DNA from: JAJRRL01 sp047404195
Lineage (GTDB): Bacteria; Pseudomonadota; Gammaproteobacteria; JAJRRL01
Assembly (NCBI GenBank): GCA_047404195.1
Contig: JBDOIU010000010.1
Location: forward strand, 1-64,000
Direction: 5' to 3'
DNA length: 64,000 nucleotides
Positions 45,408 through 54,249 of this stretch are shown here, one piece after another. Numbering within the stretch: position 1 is the first letter of the stretch; each line of letters begins with the position of its first letter. The notes beneath the pieces were generated by a model, which saw nothing but the letters and a program-made list of their open reading frames with translations, had not been told where the DNA came from and made no database searches. A program made the position numbers and the translations under genes.

Positions 45408-48374
45408 ATGCGAAAAAGTTCGATAGACTTATCAGATTCACTGAAAAACTTACCAATTTATACTGCTATGTTAAATGCACCTGCAGTTGAAATGAGTGTT
45501 AAGATTGATGCTTTGCAAGCAATTCAGAGACTATCAAGATGTCCTGATTTTACTATGGACAATTTTCTTACCGGTGCAATCATCTGTCAGTTATATATAA
45601 ATTCTTCTCCCAGACCAAGAGGTGTTGAAAAAGCTTATGTTGCTGCACGAACAATAGCCGGACTTGTTATTAAAAGGCCAGATTTAGCCAAAATTTTTCT
45701 GGAATATTCAATTGCTACGAGTCACGACTCTAGGCAAACATCTTCCTCTTCAGTTGTTTGTGCATTGGCTGTATTGCTGAATAATAGCATTGCTAATTTG
45801 ACGCAAAAGACAATCGCTGTAGGTGCTTTGGGTCATCTTGCGTTTCAACCTGAGAATAGAGCTAAAATAGGCAGCACGGAAGCTGTTATTACTGGTTTAT
45901 CTGTATTACTGAATGATAGCAGTGCTAACGCGTTTCAGAAAAAAATAGCTGCAGGTGCTTTGGCTCGTCTTGCAATACACCCTGAAAATAAAGTTAAAAT
46001 AGCCGGCACGAAAAGTGTTATTGTAGGTTTATCTGCATTGCTGAATAATAGCATTGCTAGCGCGGAGCAGAAAGGAGTAGCTGCAGGTGCTTTGAGTAAT
46101 CTTGCGAATCACCGTGAGAATCAAGTTAAAATAGCCAGCACGAAAGGTGTTATTGTAGGTTTATCTGTCTTGCTGAATAATAGCAGTGCTAGCGCGGATC
46201 AGAAAAGATTCGCTGCAGGTGCTTTGGCTAATCTTGCAAGTCACCCTGCGAATAAAGTTAAAATATCCAGCACGAAAGGTGTTATTGTTGGTTTATCTTC
46301 ATTGCTGAATAATGGTAGTGTTAGCGTGGAGCAGAAAAGAGCAGCTGCAGTTGCTTTGGGTAATCTTGCGATTCATCCTGAGAATCAAGTTAAAATATCC
46401 AGCACGAAAGGTGTTATTGTAGGTTTATCTGCCTTGCTGAATAATAGCAGTGCTAACGCGGAGCAGAAAGAAGTAGCTGCATCTACTTTGGGTAATCTTG
46501 CAAGTCACCCTGCGAATCAAGCTAAAATAGCAAGTGAGAGAGGTATTATTGCTGGATTATCTTCGCTGCTGAATAATAGCAATGCTAGCGCGGAGCAGAA
46601 AAGATTCGCTGCAGTTGCTTTGGGTAATCTTGCAAGTCACCCTGCGAATAAAGTTAAAATATCCAGCACGAAAGGTGTTATTGTTGGTTTATCTTCATTG
46701 CTGAATAATGGTAGTGTTAGCGTGGAGCAGAAAAGAGCAGCTGCATATGCTTTGGGTAATCTTGCGATTCATCCTGAGAATCAAGTTAAAATATCCAGCA
46801 CGAAAGGTGTTATTGTAGGTTTATCTGCCTTGCTGAATAATAGCAGTGCTAACGCGGAGCAGAAAGAAGTAGCTGCATCTACTTTGGGTAATCTTGCAAC
46901 TCACCCTGCGAATAAAGTTAAAATAGCAAGTGGGAGGGGTATTGTTACAGGTTTATCTGCATTGCTGAATAATAGCAATGCTAGCGCGGAGCAGAAAAGA
47001 TTCGCTGCACTTGCTTTGGGTAATCTTGCAAGTCACCCTGCGAATAAAGTTAAAGTATCCAGCACGAAAGGTGTTATTGTTGGTTTATCTGCCTTGCTGA
47101 ATAATAGCATTGCTAGCGCGGAGCAGAAAGAAGGAGCTGCATGTGCTTTGGGTAATCTTGCAGCTCATCCTGCGAATAAAGTTAAAATAGCCAGCACGAA
47201 AGGTGTTATTGTAGGTTTATCTGCCTTGCTGAATGATAGCAGTGCTAACGCGAAGCAGAAAAAAGCAGCTGCAGGTGCTTTGTATAATCTTGCAAATCAC
47301 CCTTCGAATAAAGTTAAAATAGCCAGCACGAAAGGTGTTATTGTTGGTTTATCTGCATTGCTGAATGATAGCAGTGCTAACGCGAAGCAGAAAAAAGCAG
47401 CTGCAGGTGCTTTGTATAATCTTGCAAATCACCCTTCGAATAAAGTTAAAATAGCCAGCACGAAAGGTGTTATTGTAGGTTTATCTGCCTTGCTGAATAA
47501 TAGCAGTACTAGCGCGGATCAGAAAAGAGTAGCTGCAGGTGCTTTGGCTCATCTTGCAAATCACCCTGCGAATAAAGTTAAAATAGCCAGTGCAGAAGGT
47601 ACTGTTACTGGTTTATCTGCATTGCTGAATAATAGCAGTGCTAACGCGAAGCAGAAAAGAGTAGCTGCAGTTGCTTTGTGTAATCTTGCAAATCACCCTT
47701 CGAATAAAGTTAAAATAGCCAGCACGAAAGGTGTTATTGTTGGTTTATCTGCCTTGCTGAATAATAGCAGTGCGAACATGACTCAAAAGGCAAATGCTGC
47801 ACGTGCTTTATTGAATCTTGCAAATCACCCTGCGAATAAAGTTAAAATAGCTCGCACGGCTGGTGTTGTTACTGGTTTATCTGATATCAATGATAAAATT
47901 AATCAGGCTTTAGGTAGGTTGCTGAGGGGTGGTAATTGTCAACCCAGTTCTGCTGTGTATTCTAAACGCTCGTCAATTCTATCTAAGCTCTCGTTATTTC
48001 TAGATAGACTCCTGCCTACATTACGTGCTGCTGTGTCAGCCACTAGCACTCGAGAGCAGAATGTGCCTGCATCTACCAAACTACTGATTGGTGAACGGGC
48101 GCACGCTGCTACTCCTCAAAGGCCCAGTGTGGCACCTTTAGTGGCAGCTACATCAGCTCACTCTCATCAACAGAAAGGAACCGATGCATCTATCTTATTA
48201 GAATTAGGAAGAAAGAGGCGTCAAACCGCATCTCCTAATCAAGCTTCTTCCGATGAAGCATATCCTAAGCGCAATAAGCCAAGCACGACAGCTACTTTTG
48301 TAAATAATTTGCTTAATGACTCTGAGGAGCTACTAGCCGGCAGTGTAGTTACTTCAGCTCCCACCCATATTTAG
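45408..48374 (+). CDS. Armadillo-repeat protein with NLS-like C-terminal tail (988 aa)
   Basis: About 110 leading residues are followed by about 16 tandem 44-residue units (residues 109-825) of the form GVIVGLSALLNNSS, then AEQKxxAAGALxNLA, then NHPxNKVKIAS. This matches the eukaryotic armadillo repeat, a superhelical protein-binding scaffold. A roughly 160-residue Ser/Pro/Thr-rich tail contains GRKRRQ (from residue 934) and PKRNKP (from 953), a possible bipartite nuclear localisation signal with a 15-residue spacer. There is no signal peptide or membrane segment. ARM-repeat proteins are rare in bacteria and are best known as host-directed effectors, so a host target is likely but inferred. 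The gene has its own promoter-like sequence. Confidence 0.85.
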   Translation: MRKSSIDLSDSLKNLPIYTAMLNAPAVEMSVKIDALQAIQRLSRCPDFTMDNFLTGAIICQLYINSSPRPRGVEKAYVAARTIAGLVIKRPDLAKIFLEYSIATSHDSRQTSSSSVVCALAVLLNNSIANLTQKTIAVGALGHLAFQPENRAKIGSTEAVITGLSVLLNDSSANAFQKKIAAGALARLAIHPENKVKIAGTKSVIVGLSALLNNSIASAEQKGVAAGALSNLANHRENQVKIASTKGVIVGLSVLLNNSSASADQKRFAAGALANLASHPANKVKISSTKGVIVGLSSLLNNGSVSVEQKRAAAVALGNLAIHPENQVKISSTKGVIVGLSALLNNSSANAEQKEVAASTLGNLASHPANQAKIASERGIIAGLSSLLNNSNASAEQKRFAAVALGNLASHPANKVKISSTKGVIVGLSSLLNNGSVSVEQKRAAAYALGNLAIHPENQVKISSTKGVIVGLSALLNNSSANAEQKEVAASTLGNLATHPANKVKIASGRGIVTGLSALLNNSNASAEQKRFAALALGNLASHPANKVKVSSTKGVIVGLSALLNNSIASAEQKEGAACALGNLAAHPANKVKIASTKGVIVGLSALLNDSSANAKQKKAAAGALYNLANHPSNKVKIASTKGVIVGLSALLNDSSANAKQKKAAAGALYNLANHPSNKVKIASTKGVIVGLSALLNNSSTSADQKRVAAGALAHLANHPANKVKIASAEGTVTGLSALLNNSSANAKQKRVAAVALCNLANHPSNKVKIASTKGVIVGLSALLNNSSANMTQKANAARALLNLANHPANKVKIARTAGVVTGLSDINDKINQALGRLLRGGNCQPSSAVYSKRSSILSKLSLFLDRLLPTLRAAVSATSTREQNVPASTKLLIGERAHAATPQRPSVAPLVAATSAHSHQQKGTDASILLELGRKRRQTASPNQASSDEAYPKRNKPSTTATFVNNLLNDSEELLAGSVVTSAPTHI
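45732..47881 (+). repeat. 132-bp tandem repeat array within the armadillo gene
   Basis: Sixteen boundaries (AAA codon of KIAS/KISS) fall exactly 132 bases apart from 45864 to 47844. The DNA is far more alike than structure requires. The block 46260-46655 (three units) is repeated almost unchanged at 46656-47051, and 47184-47315 equals 47316-47447 except for two silent changes. This points to recent recombinational expansion. Confidence 0.92.
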
Positions 48375-48487
48375 CGATCCTTCTGCACTAACTGCCATTA
48401 AATAATGTAAGTTTGTATGGGTCGATACCGACTGCTTCCTCAGATCAGCCTTGCAATTTGTGCTATCTGTCCTTAAAATGTGGCTTT

Positions 48488-48561
48488 CGGGGCGTGGCGC
48501 AGTCTGGTAGCGCACTTGCATGGGGTGCAAGGGGTCGTAGGTTCGAATCCTGCCGTCCCGA
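48488..48561 (+). tRNA. tRNA-Pro (anticodon GGG), CCA not encoded
   Basis: A 74-base cloverleaf with acceptor CGGGGCG/CGTCCCG, D loop GGCGCAGTCTGGTAGCGC, anticodon stem-loop CTTGC-ATGGGGT-GCAAG and T arm TAGGTTCGAATCCTG. The base after the discriminator A is T (ATATCCA), so CCA must be added enzymatically, unlike the other three tRNAs in the window. Confidence 0.93.
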
Positions 48562-48586
48562 TATCCAATGATGTTGAGGTGAAAGC

Positions 48587-48766
48587 ATGACTCAGGCAGC
48601 AACGCCAGTATTAACTTGTCCCAGTTGCGGCACAGTATTGCAGCATGATGTTGTTCTGTCAGGTTATATCTGTTCAAAAGAAAACATAATTTACCCCATT
48701 CGGCAGCATATTCCCGTATTATTGATCGATCAAGCCGAGCCTTATTTGCCAGAGGAAGACCAGTAG
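48587..48766 (+). CDS. YcaR/Trm112-family small zinc-ribbon protein (59 aa)
   Basis: A 59-residue protein with CPSC near the start, a later Cys (YICSK) and the C-terminal IPVLLIDQA, matching the UPF0434/Trm112 family. GAGGTG precedes the ATG at 48587. It ends directly before the kdsB ATG (TAGATG), and ycaR-kdsB is a conserved pair in gammaproteobacteria. The role is unknown; the eukaryotic relative Trm112 activates methyltransferases. Confidence 0.85.
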   Translation: MTQAATPVLTCPSCGTVLQHDVVLSGYICSKENIIYPIRQHIPVLLIDQAEPYLPEEDQ

Positions 48767-49531
48767 ATGGCGACACACATTGTTATACCCGCACGATTGC
48801 GTTCACAGCGCCTCCCTGGCAAGTTGCTCTTACATTTGCAGGGAAAAGCATTGATAGCGCATACGGTTGCACAGGCGCGTTTGTGTACGTCTGATACGCT
48901 GACAGTGGCAGCAGATGATAGCAGTATCATTGATTGTGTTTCAGCATTGGGTGTAGATGCTTGTATGACTTCATCACACCAGCCTTCAGGAACCATGCGC
49001 ATTGCCGAGTTAGCCTGTGCCAAAGGGTGGGCGGATGATGATGTTGTATTAGGTTGGCAAGCAGATGAGCCTTTTTTGCCCAGTGATCTGGTTGCGCAGT
49101 TATTTGCTGCGGCACAGTTGTCACACGTCACTGCAATGGTCACTGCATATCGCCGTATTGACAAAGTGTCGATGCTATTCGACCCTTCAGTCGTTAAGGT
49201 TGTGCTAGATCATCGGCAAAAAGCAATGTGTTTTAGTCGTGCGCCTATCCCGTGGTGCCGTGATTTGTTTTCAGAGCCAGATAAAATGTCTGACGTACCG
49301 GGGCAGTACTATGAGCACATTGGCGTCTATGCTTACCGTGTTGGTTTTTTAAAGCGTTATGCCGCATGGCCTGCATGTGAGTTAGAGCAACTAGAGTCGC
49401 TTGAGCAGTGTCGTGTACTTTACCACGGCGAGTCTATCCACTGCCTGCGCTACGATGCCACAATTCCCGGGGGAATAGATACAGCAGCAGATTTAGCAGC
49501 AGCCGATGCTTATTTAGCAAAAATGGCTTAA
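48767..49531 (+). CDS. kdsB: 3-deoxy-manno-octulosonate cytidylyltransferase
   Basis: KdsB makes CMP-Kdo for the LPS inner core. The nucleotidyltransferase motif IPARLRSQRLPGK, the WQADEPFL site and the RAPIPWCRD and QYYEHIGVYAYR segments are typical. The 254 residues are normal. It overlaps the end of the convergent rhomboid gene by four bases. Confidence 0.96.
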   Translation: MATHIVIPARLRSQRLPGKLLLHLQGKALIAHTVAQARLCTSDTLTVAADDSSIIDCVSALGVDACMTSSHQPSGTMRIAELACAKGWADDDVVLGWQADEPFLPSDLVAQLFAAAQLSHVTAMVTAYRRIDKVSMLFDPSVVKVVLDHRQKAMCFSRAPIPWCRDLFSEPDKMSDVPGQYYEHIGVYAYRVGFLKRYAAWPACELEQLESLEQCRVLYHGESIHCLRYDATIPGGIDTAADLAAADAYLAKMA

Positions 49532-50127
49532 AAGATTGGTAAGAAAGCAGCACCAACGCCGCACAAGCAACCAAATAAATGTGACTCCCAAGAATGTCTG
49601 GGATCAGTTGGCCCTAGGTTTTTTGCCATGCTACCAAAGTAGAATAGGCAGGCCAGCGCAGTGATAATCGTGATCACGCTGGGATTATGATAGGCAGACA
49701 CCAGTAAAAAGCCCCAATAACCCATGATCACACCGCTGGCACCAATATGGTTTGCGCGTCGGCCAAAAGCCCAGGTCAATAAGCCTGTGCCCACAAATAA
49801 GATAATATTAAGTTGAATAAATTTGTGTAATGGAATGATCACAAGCGTCATGCTGGCCAAAATAAAAAACAAAATAGCATTCATCGCTAGATGTCCAATA
49901 TCTCCATGTAGCCACGGTGCAAATAGAATGCCAACCAGGCCGAATGGCCGCCGACTCTGAATGCCCAAGGCATTCAGCGCGTTTCTAAAAAAAATGCGGT
50001 TAATAACATAAACGCCTGTGGCAATGAGAATGACAGTAAAGAGCAAGCTCGCATGTTGCGTCATACCCGTTGCTAGGGTATCAAATGTTTGCAGCATTCT
50101 GTCCAGTAAAGAGGGTTGATTATCCAT
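49528..50127 (-). CDS. Rhomboid-family intramembrane serine protease
   Basis: A 199-residue polytopic protein with about six hydrophobic segments. The catalytic features are visible: HLAMNAILFF (HxxxN) in helix 2, the nucleophile Ser in HIGASGVIMG (GxSG), and the His of SWESHLFG in the last helix. A rhomboid would cut membrane proteins within the bilayer; its substrate is unknown. It starts 20 bases after rne on the same strand with GGAG upstream, so it is probably cotranscribed with rne. Confidence 0.85.
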   Translation of the reverse strand: MDNQPSLLDRMLQTFDTLATGMTQHASLLFTVILIATGVYVINRIFFRNALNALGIQSRRPFGLVGILFAPWLHGDIGHLAMNAILFFILASMTLVIIPLHKFIQLNIILFVGTGLLTWAFGRRANHIGASGVIMGYWGFLLVSAYHNPSVITIITALACLFYFGSMAKNLGPTDPRHSWESHLFGCLCGVGAAFLPIF

Positions 50128-50147
50128 GAGATAATACTCCGTATATA

Positions 50148-52637
50148 TTACTCGGTTGACCCTTGATGCTGCGGCTCAGGCGCTTGCGTCTGTTTTTTTG
50201 CATCAGGTTGTGTTGGCTGCTTTGTAGGTGAGCCGCTCAGCGTACGACGTCTTCTGCGTGTTGGTGCTGTTGTCTGAGGTGGTTTAGACGCATCAATGCT
50301 TGTCTGGCTAGCTTGCTCCTGTTTCGCTTTGTCGAGTGCTACTTTTTCTTCTTTTGACAGCGATTTCGGTTTGCTAGCGGCACCATTCTGTGCTGCACTG
50401 AGTGTTTTTCTACGTCGCTTAGGTGCGGCTTGAGTGGCGGCATTGTTAGCGGATGCTGTTTCAGCTATTGGTCGGGCTGTTGATGTGGCTTTGACTGTTG
50501 GCGTTTTTTCAGGTGTGCTGGCTGTGGTTTTCGGTGTGCTGGTTGTGGTTTTCGGTTTGCTGGCTGTGGTTTTCGGTTTGCTTTCTGTGGTTAATTTTGT
50601 CTTGCTGCGCGAGACGGCTTTTGGTGCTGCCAGTTGTTCTGGCTGATTGCTTGATCTTGTTGGCTCACTACGCGCTTGATTGCCCGTATTACGTTGTGGT
50701 TGGCGTCGACCTCCGCGTTTTCCGCGGCGAGTGGCAGCTGCCCCATCTTTGTTCTGTTCATCATCACCGCCACATGTATTTTTTCGCTGGTTTTGTTCAG
50801 GCTTTTTGCGGGGGCTCTGTTTGCTGGTATTGGGCTTATGCTGAGTGGCTTTTTTCTTTTCAGCTGTTGCTGGCTTGTTTTCAGTATCATCGCTTGAGCT
50901 AAACCATCGTTTGGCTAGCCGCTCAAAAAGGCCGCTTTGGTTATCAGAATTGGGTTTCTTGGTCGGCATTGACAAATACTGATTAATCACTGGCTCATCA
51001 AATTCGGACTGGCTTTTATCAGAACATTGCCAGCTCGTGTCAGGCTGTTGTTGTTTGATTCGTTGGTAGCTTGCCATCAGCTTTCCGCTATTGTTCGCAC
51101 CAATTTTTCGTTCAGCTTGTTTCAGTATGTAGTGTGGTGTCTGCAGGTGCTGGTTTGGAATGATGGTGATTTTAGTGTCGTTGTTATGTTCGATATGTTC
51201 TATCTCAGCCCGTTTTTCGTTGCTGAGAAAAGCGCATAGATCCAAAGGGCACTGCACAGTAAAGTGCAGTGGTTGTCCAAGCTTTGCTTGTCTGTCCTGG
51301 ATAGTGTGAATCACAGAGTTGGCAAGTGACTCGACAGAGCGAATAATGCCTTGGCCCTCACAACGTGGGCAGGTGATTTTGCTCATGCGTGTTAATGTTT
51401 TGCGTAGTCGCTGCCTAGACATTTCAAGTAGCCCAAGCCGAGAGATGGATGTCGTTTGAATACGGGCGCGATCTTCTCGCATGGCCTCAGCTAAGCGGTC
51501 TTCAACCGCACGGCGGCTTTTGCTGTGCATCATATCTATGAAATCAATGACAATCAGGCCGCTGAGGTCGCGGAAGCGAATTTGACGCGCAATTTCATCA
51601 GCCGCTTCAAGGTTGGTGTGAAATGCTGTTTCTTCAATATTGCTGCCACGTGTGGAACGAGCAGAGTTAACGTCAATGGTTACCATCGCTTCTGTTTGTT
51701 CTATAACAATAGAGCCACCTGATTTGAGGCTCACATTGTGTTGGTATGCTGTTTCCACTTGTTCTTCTAGCTGGTAGTAGCTGAAAATTGGTGTTGCATG
51801 CTGATAGTGTTGAACTTTGGATACGAAGTCAGGTGCGACGAGCTCAAGGAACTGAACCACTTCATTGAATGTCTTTTCATCATCAATGATGATCTCATTA
51901 ATGTCTTTGCGTAGGTGGTCACGCACTGTGCGTAAAGTCAGATTGCTTTCAGCTCTGATGAGATAGGGGCCAGGTTTGGCAATCGCCGATTTTTTGACAG
52001 CTTCCCAGTAGCGCAGCAGAATAGTCAAATCCCACTGTAGTTCCTCTAGTTCACAACCAATGCCGGCAGTTCTGATAATGACGCTCATGCCATCAGGAAT
52101 ATCTAGTTTATCAAGCTTTTCCTTTAGATCAGTTCGGTCAGCACCCTCAATCTGGCGTGAAACACCACCACCTTTGGAGCTATTGGGCATCAGGACGATG
52201 TATGAGCCAGCCAAGCTGATGAATGTGGTAAAGGCTGCTCCTTTGTTGCCTCGCTCCTCTTTTTCAAGCTGGACAACCAGTTCTTGTCCCGGCTTGATAA
52301 CCCGCTGTAATTCAGCTGCGGTGGGTTGCTTGGATATGCTTTCGGCAGAGTTAAAGTATTCGCTGGATATGTTGCTGAATGGGAGGAAGCCATGTCTGTC
52401 CGCTCCATACGCAATAAAGACTGCACACAGATGTGGGGAAATATCAGTGACAACACATTTATAAATGTTGGACATTTTTTGCTGGTTGCTGCTGCAATTG
52501 CTATCAATATCAAAGTGCCGCAGTTCTGGTGCTGATCCTTGGGCGCCCATGTTGGCAATGGCTACTCGGGTGGTATCCGATTGCGCAGCATTAACGATGA
52601 TCACCTTGTTTACGTTAGCGTTTTCTTTTTTACTCAT
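50148..52637 (-). CDS. rne: Ribonuclease E
   Basis: RNase E is the main endonuclease of mRNA decay and rRNA/tRNA processing. The S1 domain (YKCVVTDISPHLCAVFIAYGADRHGFLPF), the catalytic Asp pair (VTIDVNSA and IVIDFIDM) and the Zn-link CPRCEGQG are intact. From about residue 560 the protein becomes a basic disordered scaffold rich in Lys, Gln, Pro and Thr, including tandem SKPKTT/STPKTT units (about 715-745). The total of 829 is shorter than E. coli's 1061. The N-terminus carries about 60 extra residues before the S1 domain compared with usual starts. It is divergent from rluC. Confidence 0.94.
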   Translation of the reverse strand: MSKKENANVNKVIIVNAAQSDTTRVAIANMGAQGSAPELRHFDIDSNCSSNQQKMSNIYKCVVTDISPHLCAVFIAYGADRHGFLPFSNISSEYFNSAESISKQPTAAELQRVIKPGQELVVQLEKEERGNKGAAFTTFISLAGSYIVLMPNSSKGGGVSRQIEGADRTDLKEKLDKLDIPDGMSVIIRTAGIGCELEELQWDLTILLRYWEAVKKSAIAKPGPYLIRAESNLTLRTVRDHLRKDINEIIIDDEKTFNEVVQFLELVAPDFVSKVQHYQHATPIFSYYQLEEQVETAYQHNVSLKSGGSIVIEQTEAMVTIDVNSARSTRGSNIEETAFHTNLEAADEIARQIRFRDLSGLIVIDFIDMMHSKSRRAVEDRLAEAMREDRARIQTTSISRLGLLEMSRQRLRKTLTRMSKITCPRCEGQGIIRSVESLANSVIHTIQDRQAKLGQPLHFTVQCPLDLCAFLSNEKRAEIEHIEHNNDTKITIIPNQHLQTPHYILKQAERKIGANNSGKLMASYQRIKQQQPDTSWQCSDKSQSEFDEPVINQYLSMPTKKPNSDNQSGLFERLAKRWFSSSDDTENKPATAEKKKATQHKPNTSKQSPRKKPEQNQRKNTCGGDDEQNKDGAAATRRGKRGGRRQPQRNTGNQARSEPTRSSNQPEQLAAPKAVSRSKTKLTTESKPKTTASKPKTTTSTPKTTASTPEKTPTVKATSTARPIAETASANNAATQAAPKRRRKTLSAAQNGAASKPKSLSKEEKVALDKAKQEQASQTSIDASKPPQTTAPTRRRRRTLSGSPTKQPTQPDAKKQTQAPEPQHQGSTE

Positions 52638-52986
52638 TGAGGTTCCGTATTGGTTGGCGCTCGACCACGACTGTGTTAGAAGTCTGTAGGTTCGCCGGTC
52701 AAGAGTATCGCTGTATGAGTGATGCCTCTAGACCCTTTAATATGTCTCTTGAACAACCTGCTATGAAGTCGTCTTTTGTGGGAGCGCGGTTAATAAAAAA
52801 AATGAGTTGTGAGTAGTCCTGAAGCACATTGAGAAGGTTCGCTCTCGTAGAAAAACTGCACAGGATCACTTGAATGGCTCATTCATATTAACCTTATCAG
52901 ACTACAGATATATTAGCAAGGTGTTCGCGGTGTGTTGCATCTGTTTTATTTTTCACATTAGAATGATTTTAGTTTTATTGTCCAAA
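52638..52986. other. Divergent intergenic region rne/rluC (about 350 bases)
   Basis: No gene is seen. It holds the leaders of rne (minus) and rluC (plus). In E. coli the rne 5' untranslated region mediates autoregulation by RNase E; a similar role here is only suggested by position. The rne start is preceded by GGAAC. Confidence 0.4.
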
Positions 52987-53925
52987 ATGGATGCAAACAT
53001 GGCTGATGACAAATATACACGCTCGGTTGCAGTGTGTTATGAAGGTCAAAGAATAGACAACTTTGTGTTTAAATATCTCAAAGGGGTTCCTAAGAGCAGA
53101 ATTTATCGTGCCTTCAGGCGTGGTGAAGTGCGTTTGAATGGTGGTCGCGTAAAACCAGCGACCAAATTGCACGCAGGTGATGCTGTCAGGATTCCTCCTT
53201 TGAGAGTGGCGGCTGAAAAAGAGCGCCGATTACCGGATAGTTTGCTGCAAGAAGTCACTGAGTCAGTCATTTTTAAAACAGATTCGCTATTACTGCTCAA
53301 TAAGCCCGTTGGCCTGGCGGTACATGCTGGAAGCGGTGTTGAAGTGGGTGTGGCTGAGGCGGTCGCTGCCTTATACGGTTCAGAATGGCAGCTTGTGCAT
53401 AGGTTGGACAGGCGTGTGAGTGGATGCCTTTTATTTGCCAGGCAGGGTGGGCCTTTGCGACGCTGTAGTGCAGCATTTAGGGGGCGAAATGTTATGAAGC
53501 AGTACCTCATGATTGTCGATGGTGCATGGCAGCATGGTGAATTGTGTGTCAATCAGCCGTTGCGACGCTCGGTGTTGCAGGGCGGCGAGAGAATGGTCAG
53601 CGTTTGCGCTGATGGAAAGCCATCGGTGACTATTTTCACACCTATTTCAGTCGGCGATGATGCTTCTTTGTTGCATGCTCGCTTGGTGACTGGTAGGACA
53701 CATCAGATTCGAGTGCATGCTGCTTTCACGGGGCATCCAATCATAGGGGATGACAAATACGCTGATAAATCAACGGTCAAGCGTTGGTCACGGTCCCTGC
53801 GACAGTCCTTATATTTACATTCTGCTGTGTTGGGTTTGCCTGACCAGAGCTTGAGCTTTTTTGTGGGGGCTCAACTGCCTCAGCACTGGGCTCCTTTGCT
53901 GCAAAAGTTGTCTGGCGCGGCCTAG
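52987..53925 (+). CDS. rluC: 23S rRNA pseudouridine synthase RluC
   Basis: RluC modifies 23S rRNA positions 955, 2504 and 2580. An N-terminal S4 domain (RIDNFVFKYLKGVPKSRIYRAF and RRGEVRLNG) precedes the catalytic domain with the Asp motif HRLDRRVSG. Later RTHQIRVHAAFTGHPIIGDDKYAD is typical. The start is uncertain: ATGs lie at 52987 and 52999, neither with a clear ribosome binding site. Placement beside rne supports RluC over RluD. In HRLDRRVSG the usual Thr is Val. Confidence 0.92.
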   Translation: MDANMADDKYTRSVAVCYEGQRIDNFVFKYLKGVPKSRIYRAFRRGEVRLNGGRVKPATKLHAGDAVRIPPLRVAAEKERRLPDSLLQEVTESVIFKTDSLLLLNKPVGLAVHAGSGVEVGVAEAVAALYGSEWQLVHRLDRRVSGCLLFARQGGPLRRCSAAFRGRNVMKQYLMIVDGAWQHGELCVNQPLRRSVLQGGERMVSVCADGKPSVTIFTPISVGDDASLLHARLVTGRTHQIRVHAAFTGHPIIGDDKYADKSTVKRWSRSLRQSLYLHSAVLGLPDQSLSFFVGAQLPQHWAPLLQKLSGAA

Positions 53926-53935
53926 TAAAAACGAG

Positions 53936-53963
53936 TTGACATTGGCGCTGTCTGTGGTAAGAT
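53936..53963 (+). promoter_or_regulatory. Promoter of the rpmF-plsX-fab operon
   Basis: TTGACA (53936-53941) and TAAGAT (53958-53963) with a 16-base spacer lie about 85 bases before the rpmF start. Confidence 0.55.
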
Positions 53964-54048
53964 TCGTGTTCGATGTGTGCGCTTGCCAGTTTTGTTACCA
54001 AGTTGTGCGAATTGTCGACACAGACCTGTACATTTATAGGAGTCTATT

Positions 54049-54246
54049 GTGGCTGTCCAAAAGAATAAAAAAACCCGTTCACGACGAAATATGCGTCGGT
54101 CCCATGATGCGTTAACTGCCAGTCAAACACGTGTTGACCCTCTTTCAGGTGAGCGTCATTTGTCTCATCATGTTACGCCAGCTGGGTACTACAAGGGAAG
54201 ATTAGTTGTACCTAAGAAAGATAGTAATGAGGACGAAGGCGAGTAA
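54049..54246 (+). CDS. rpmF: Ribosomal protein L32
   Basis: A 65-residue protein beginning MAVQKNKKTRSRRNMRRSHD, the L32 signature. Translation starts at GTG 54049 with TAGGAG seven bases upstream. It precedes plsX as in most gammaproteobacteria, but the usual upstream yceD (DUF177) gene is missing; rluC ends 123 bases earlier. Confidence 0.95.
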   Translation: MAVQKNKKTRSRRNMRRSHDALTASQTRVDPLSGERHLSHHVTPAGYYKGRLVVPKKDSNEDEGE

Positions 54247-54249
54247 GCC

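Noticed and set aside
45732..47881. Regular 132-bp repeats that might suggest a CRISPR array or satellite
   Set aside because: The units are contiguous and in frame, without spacers, and encode armadillo-type helices within one long gene.
48354..48776. 140-codon minus-strand frame across tRNA-Pro and the YcaR-like gene
   Set aside because: It runs antisense through a tRNA and a conserved small gene.
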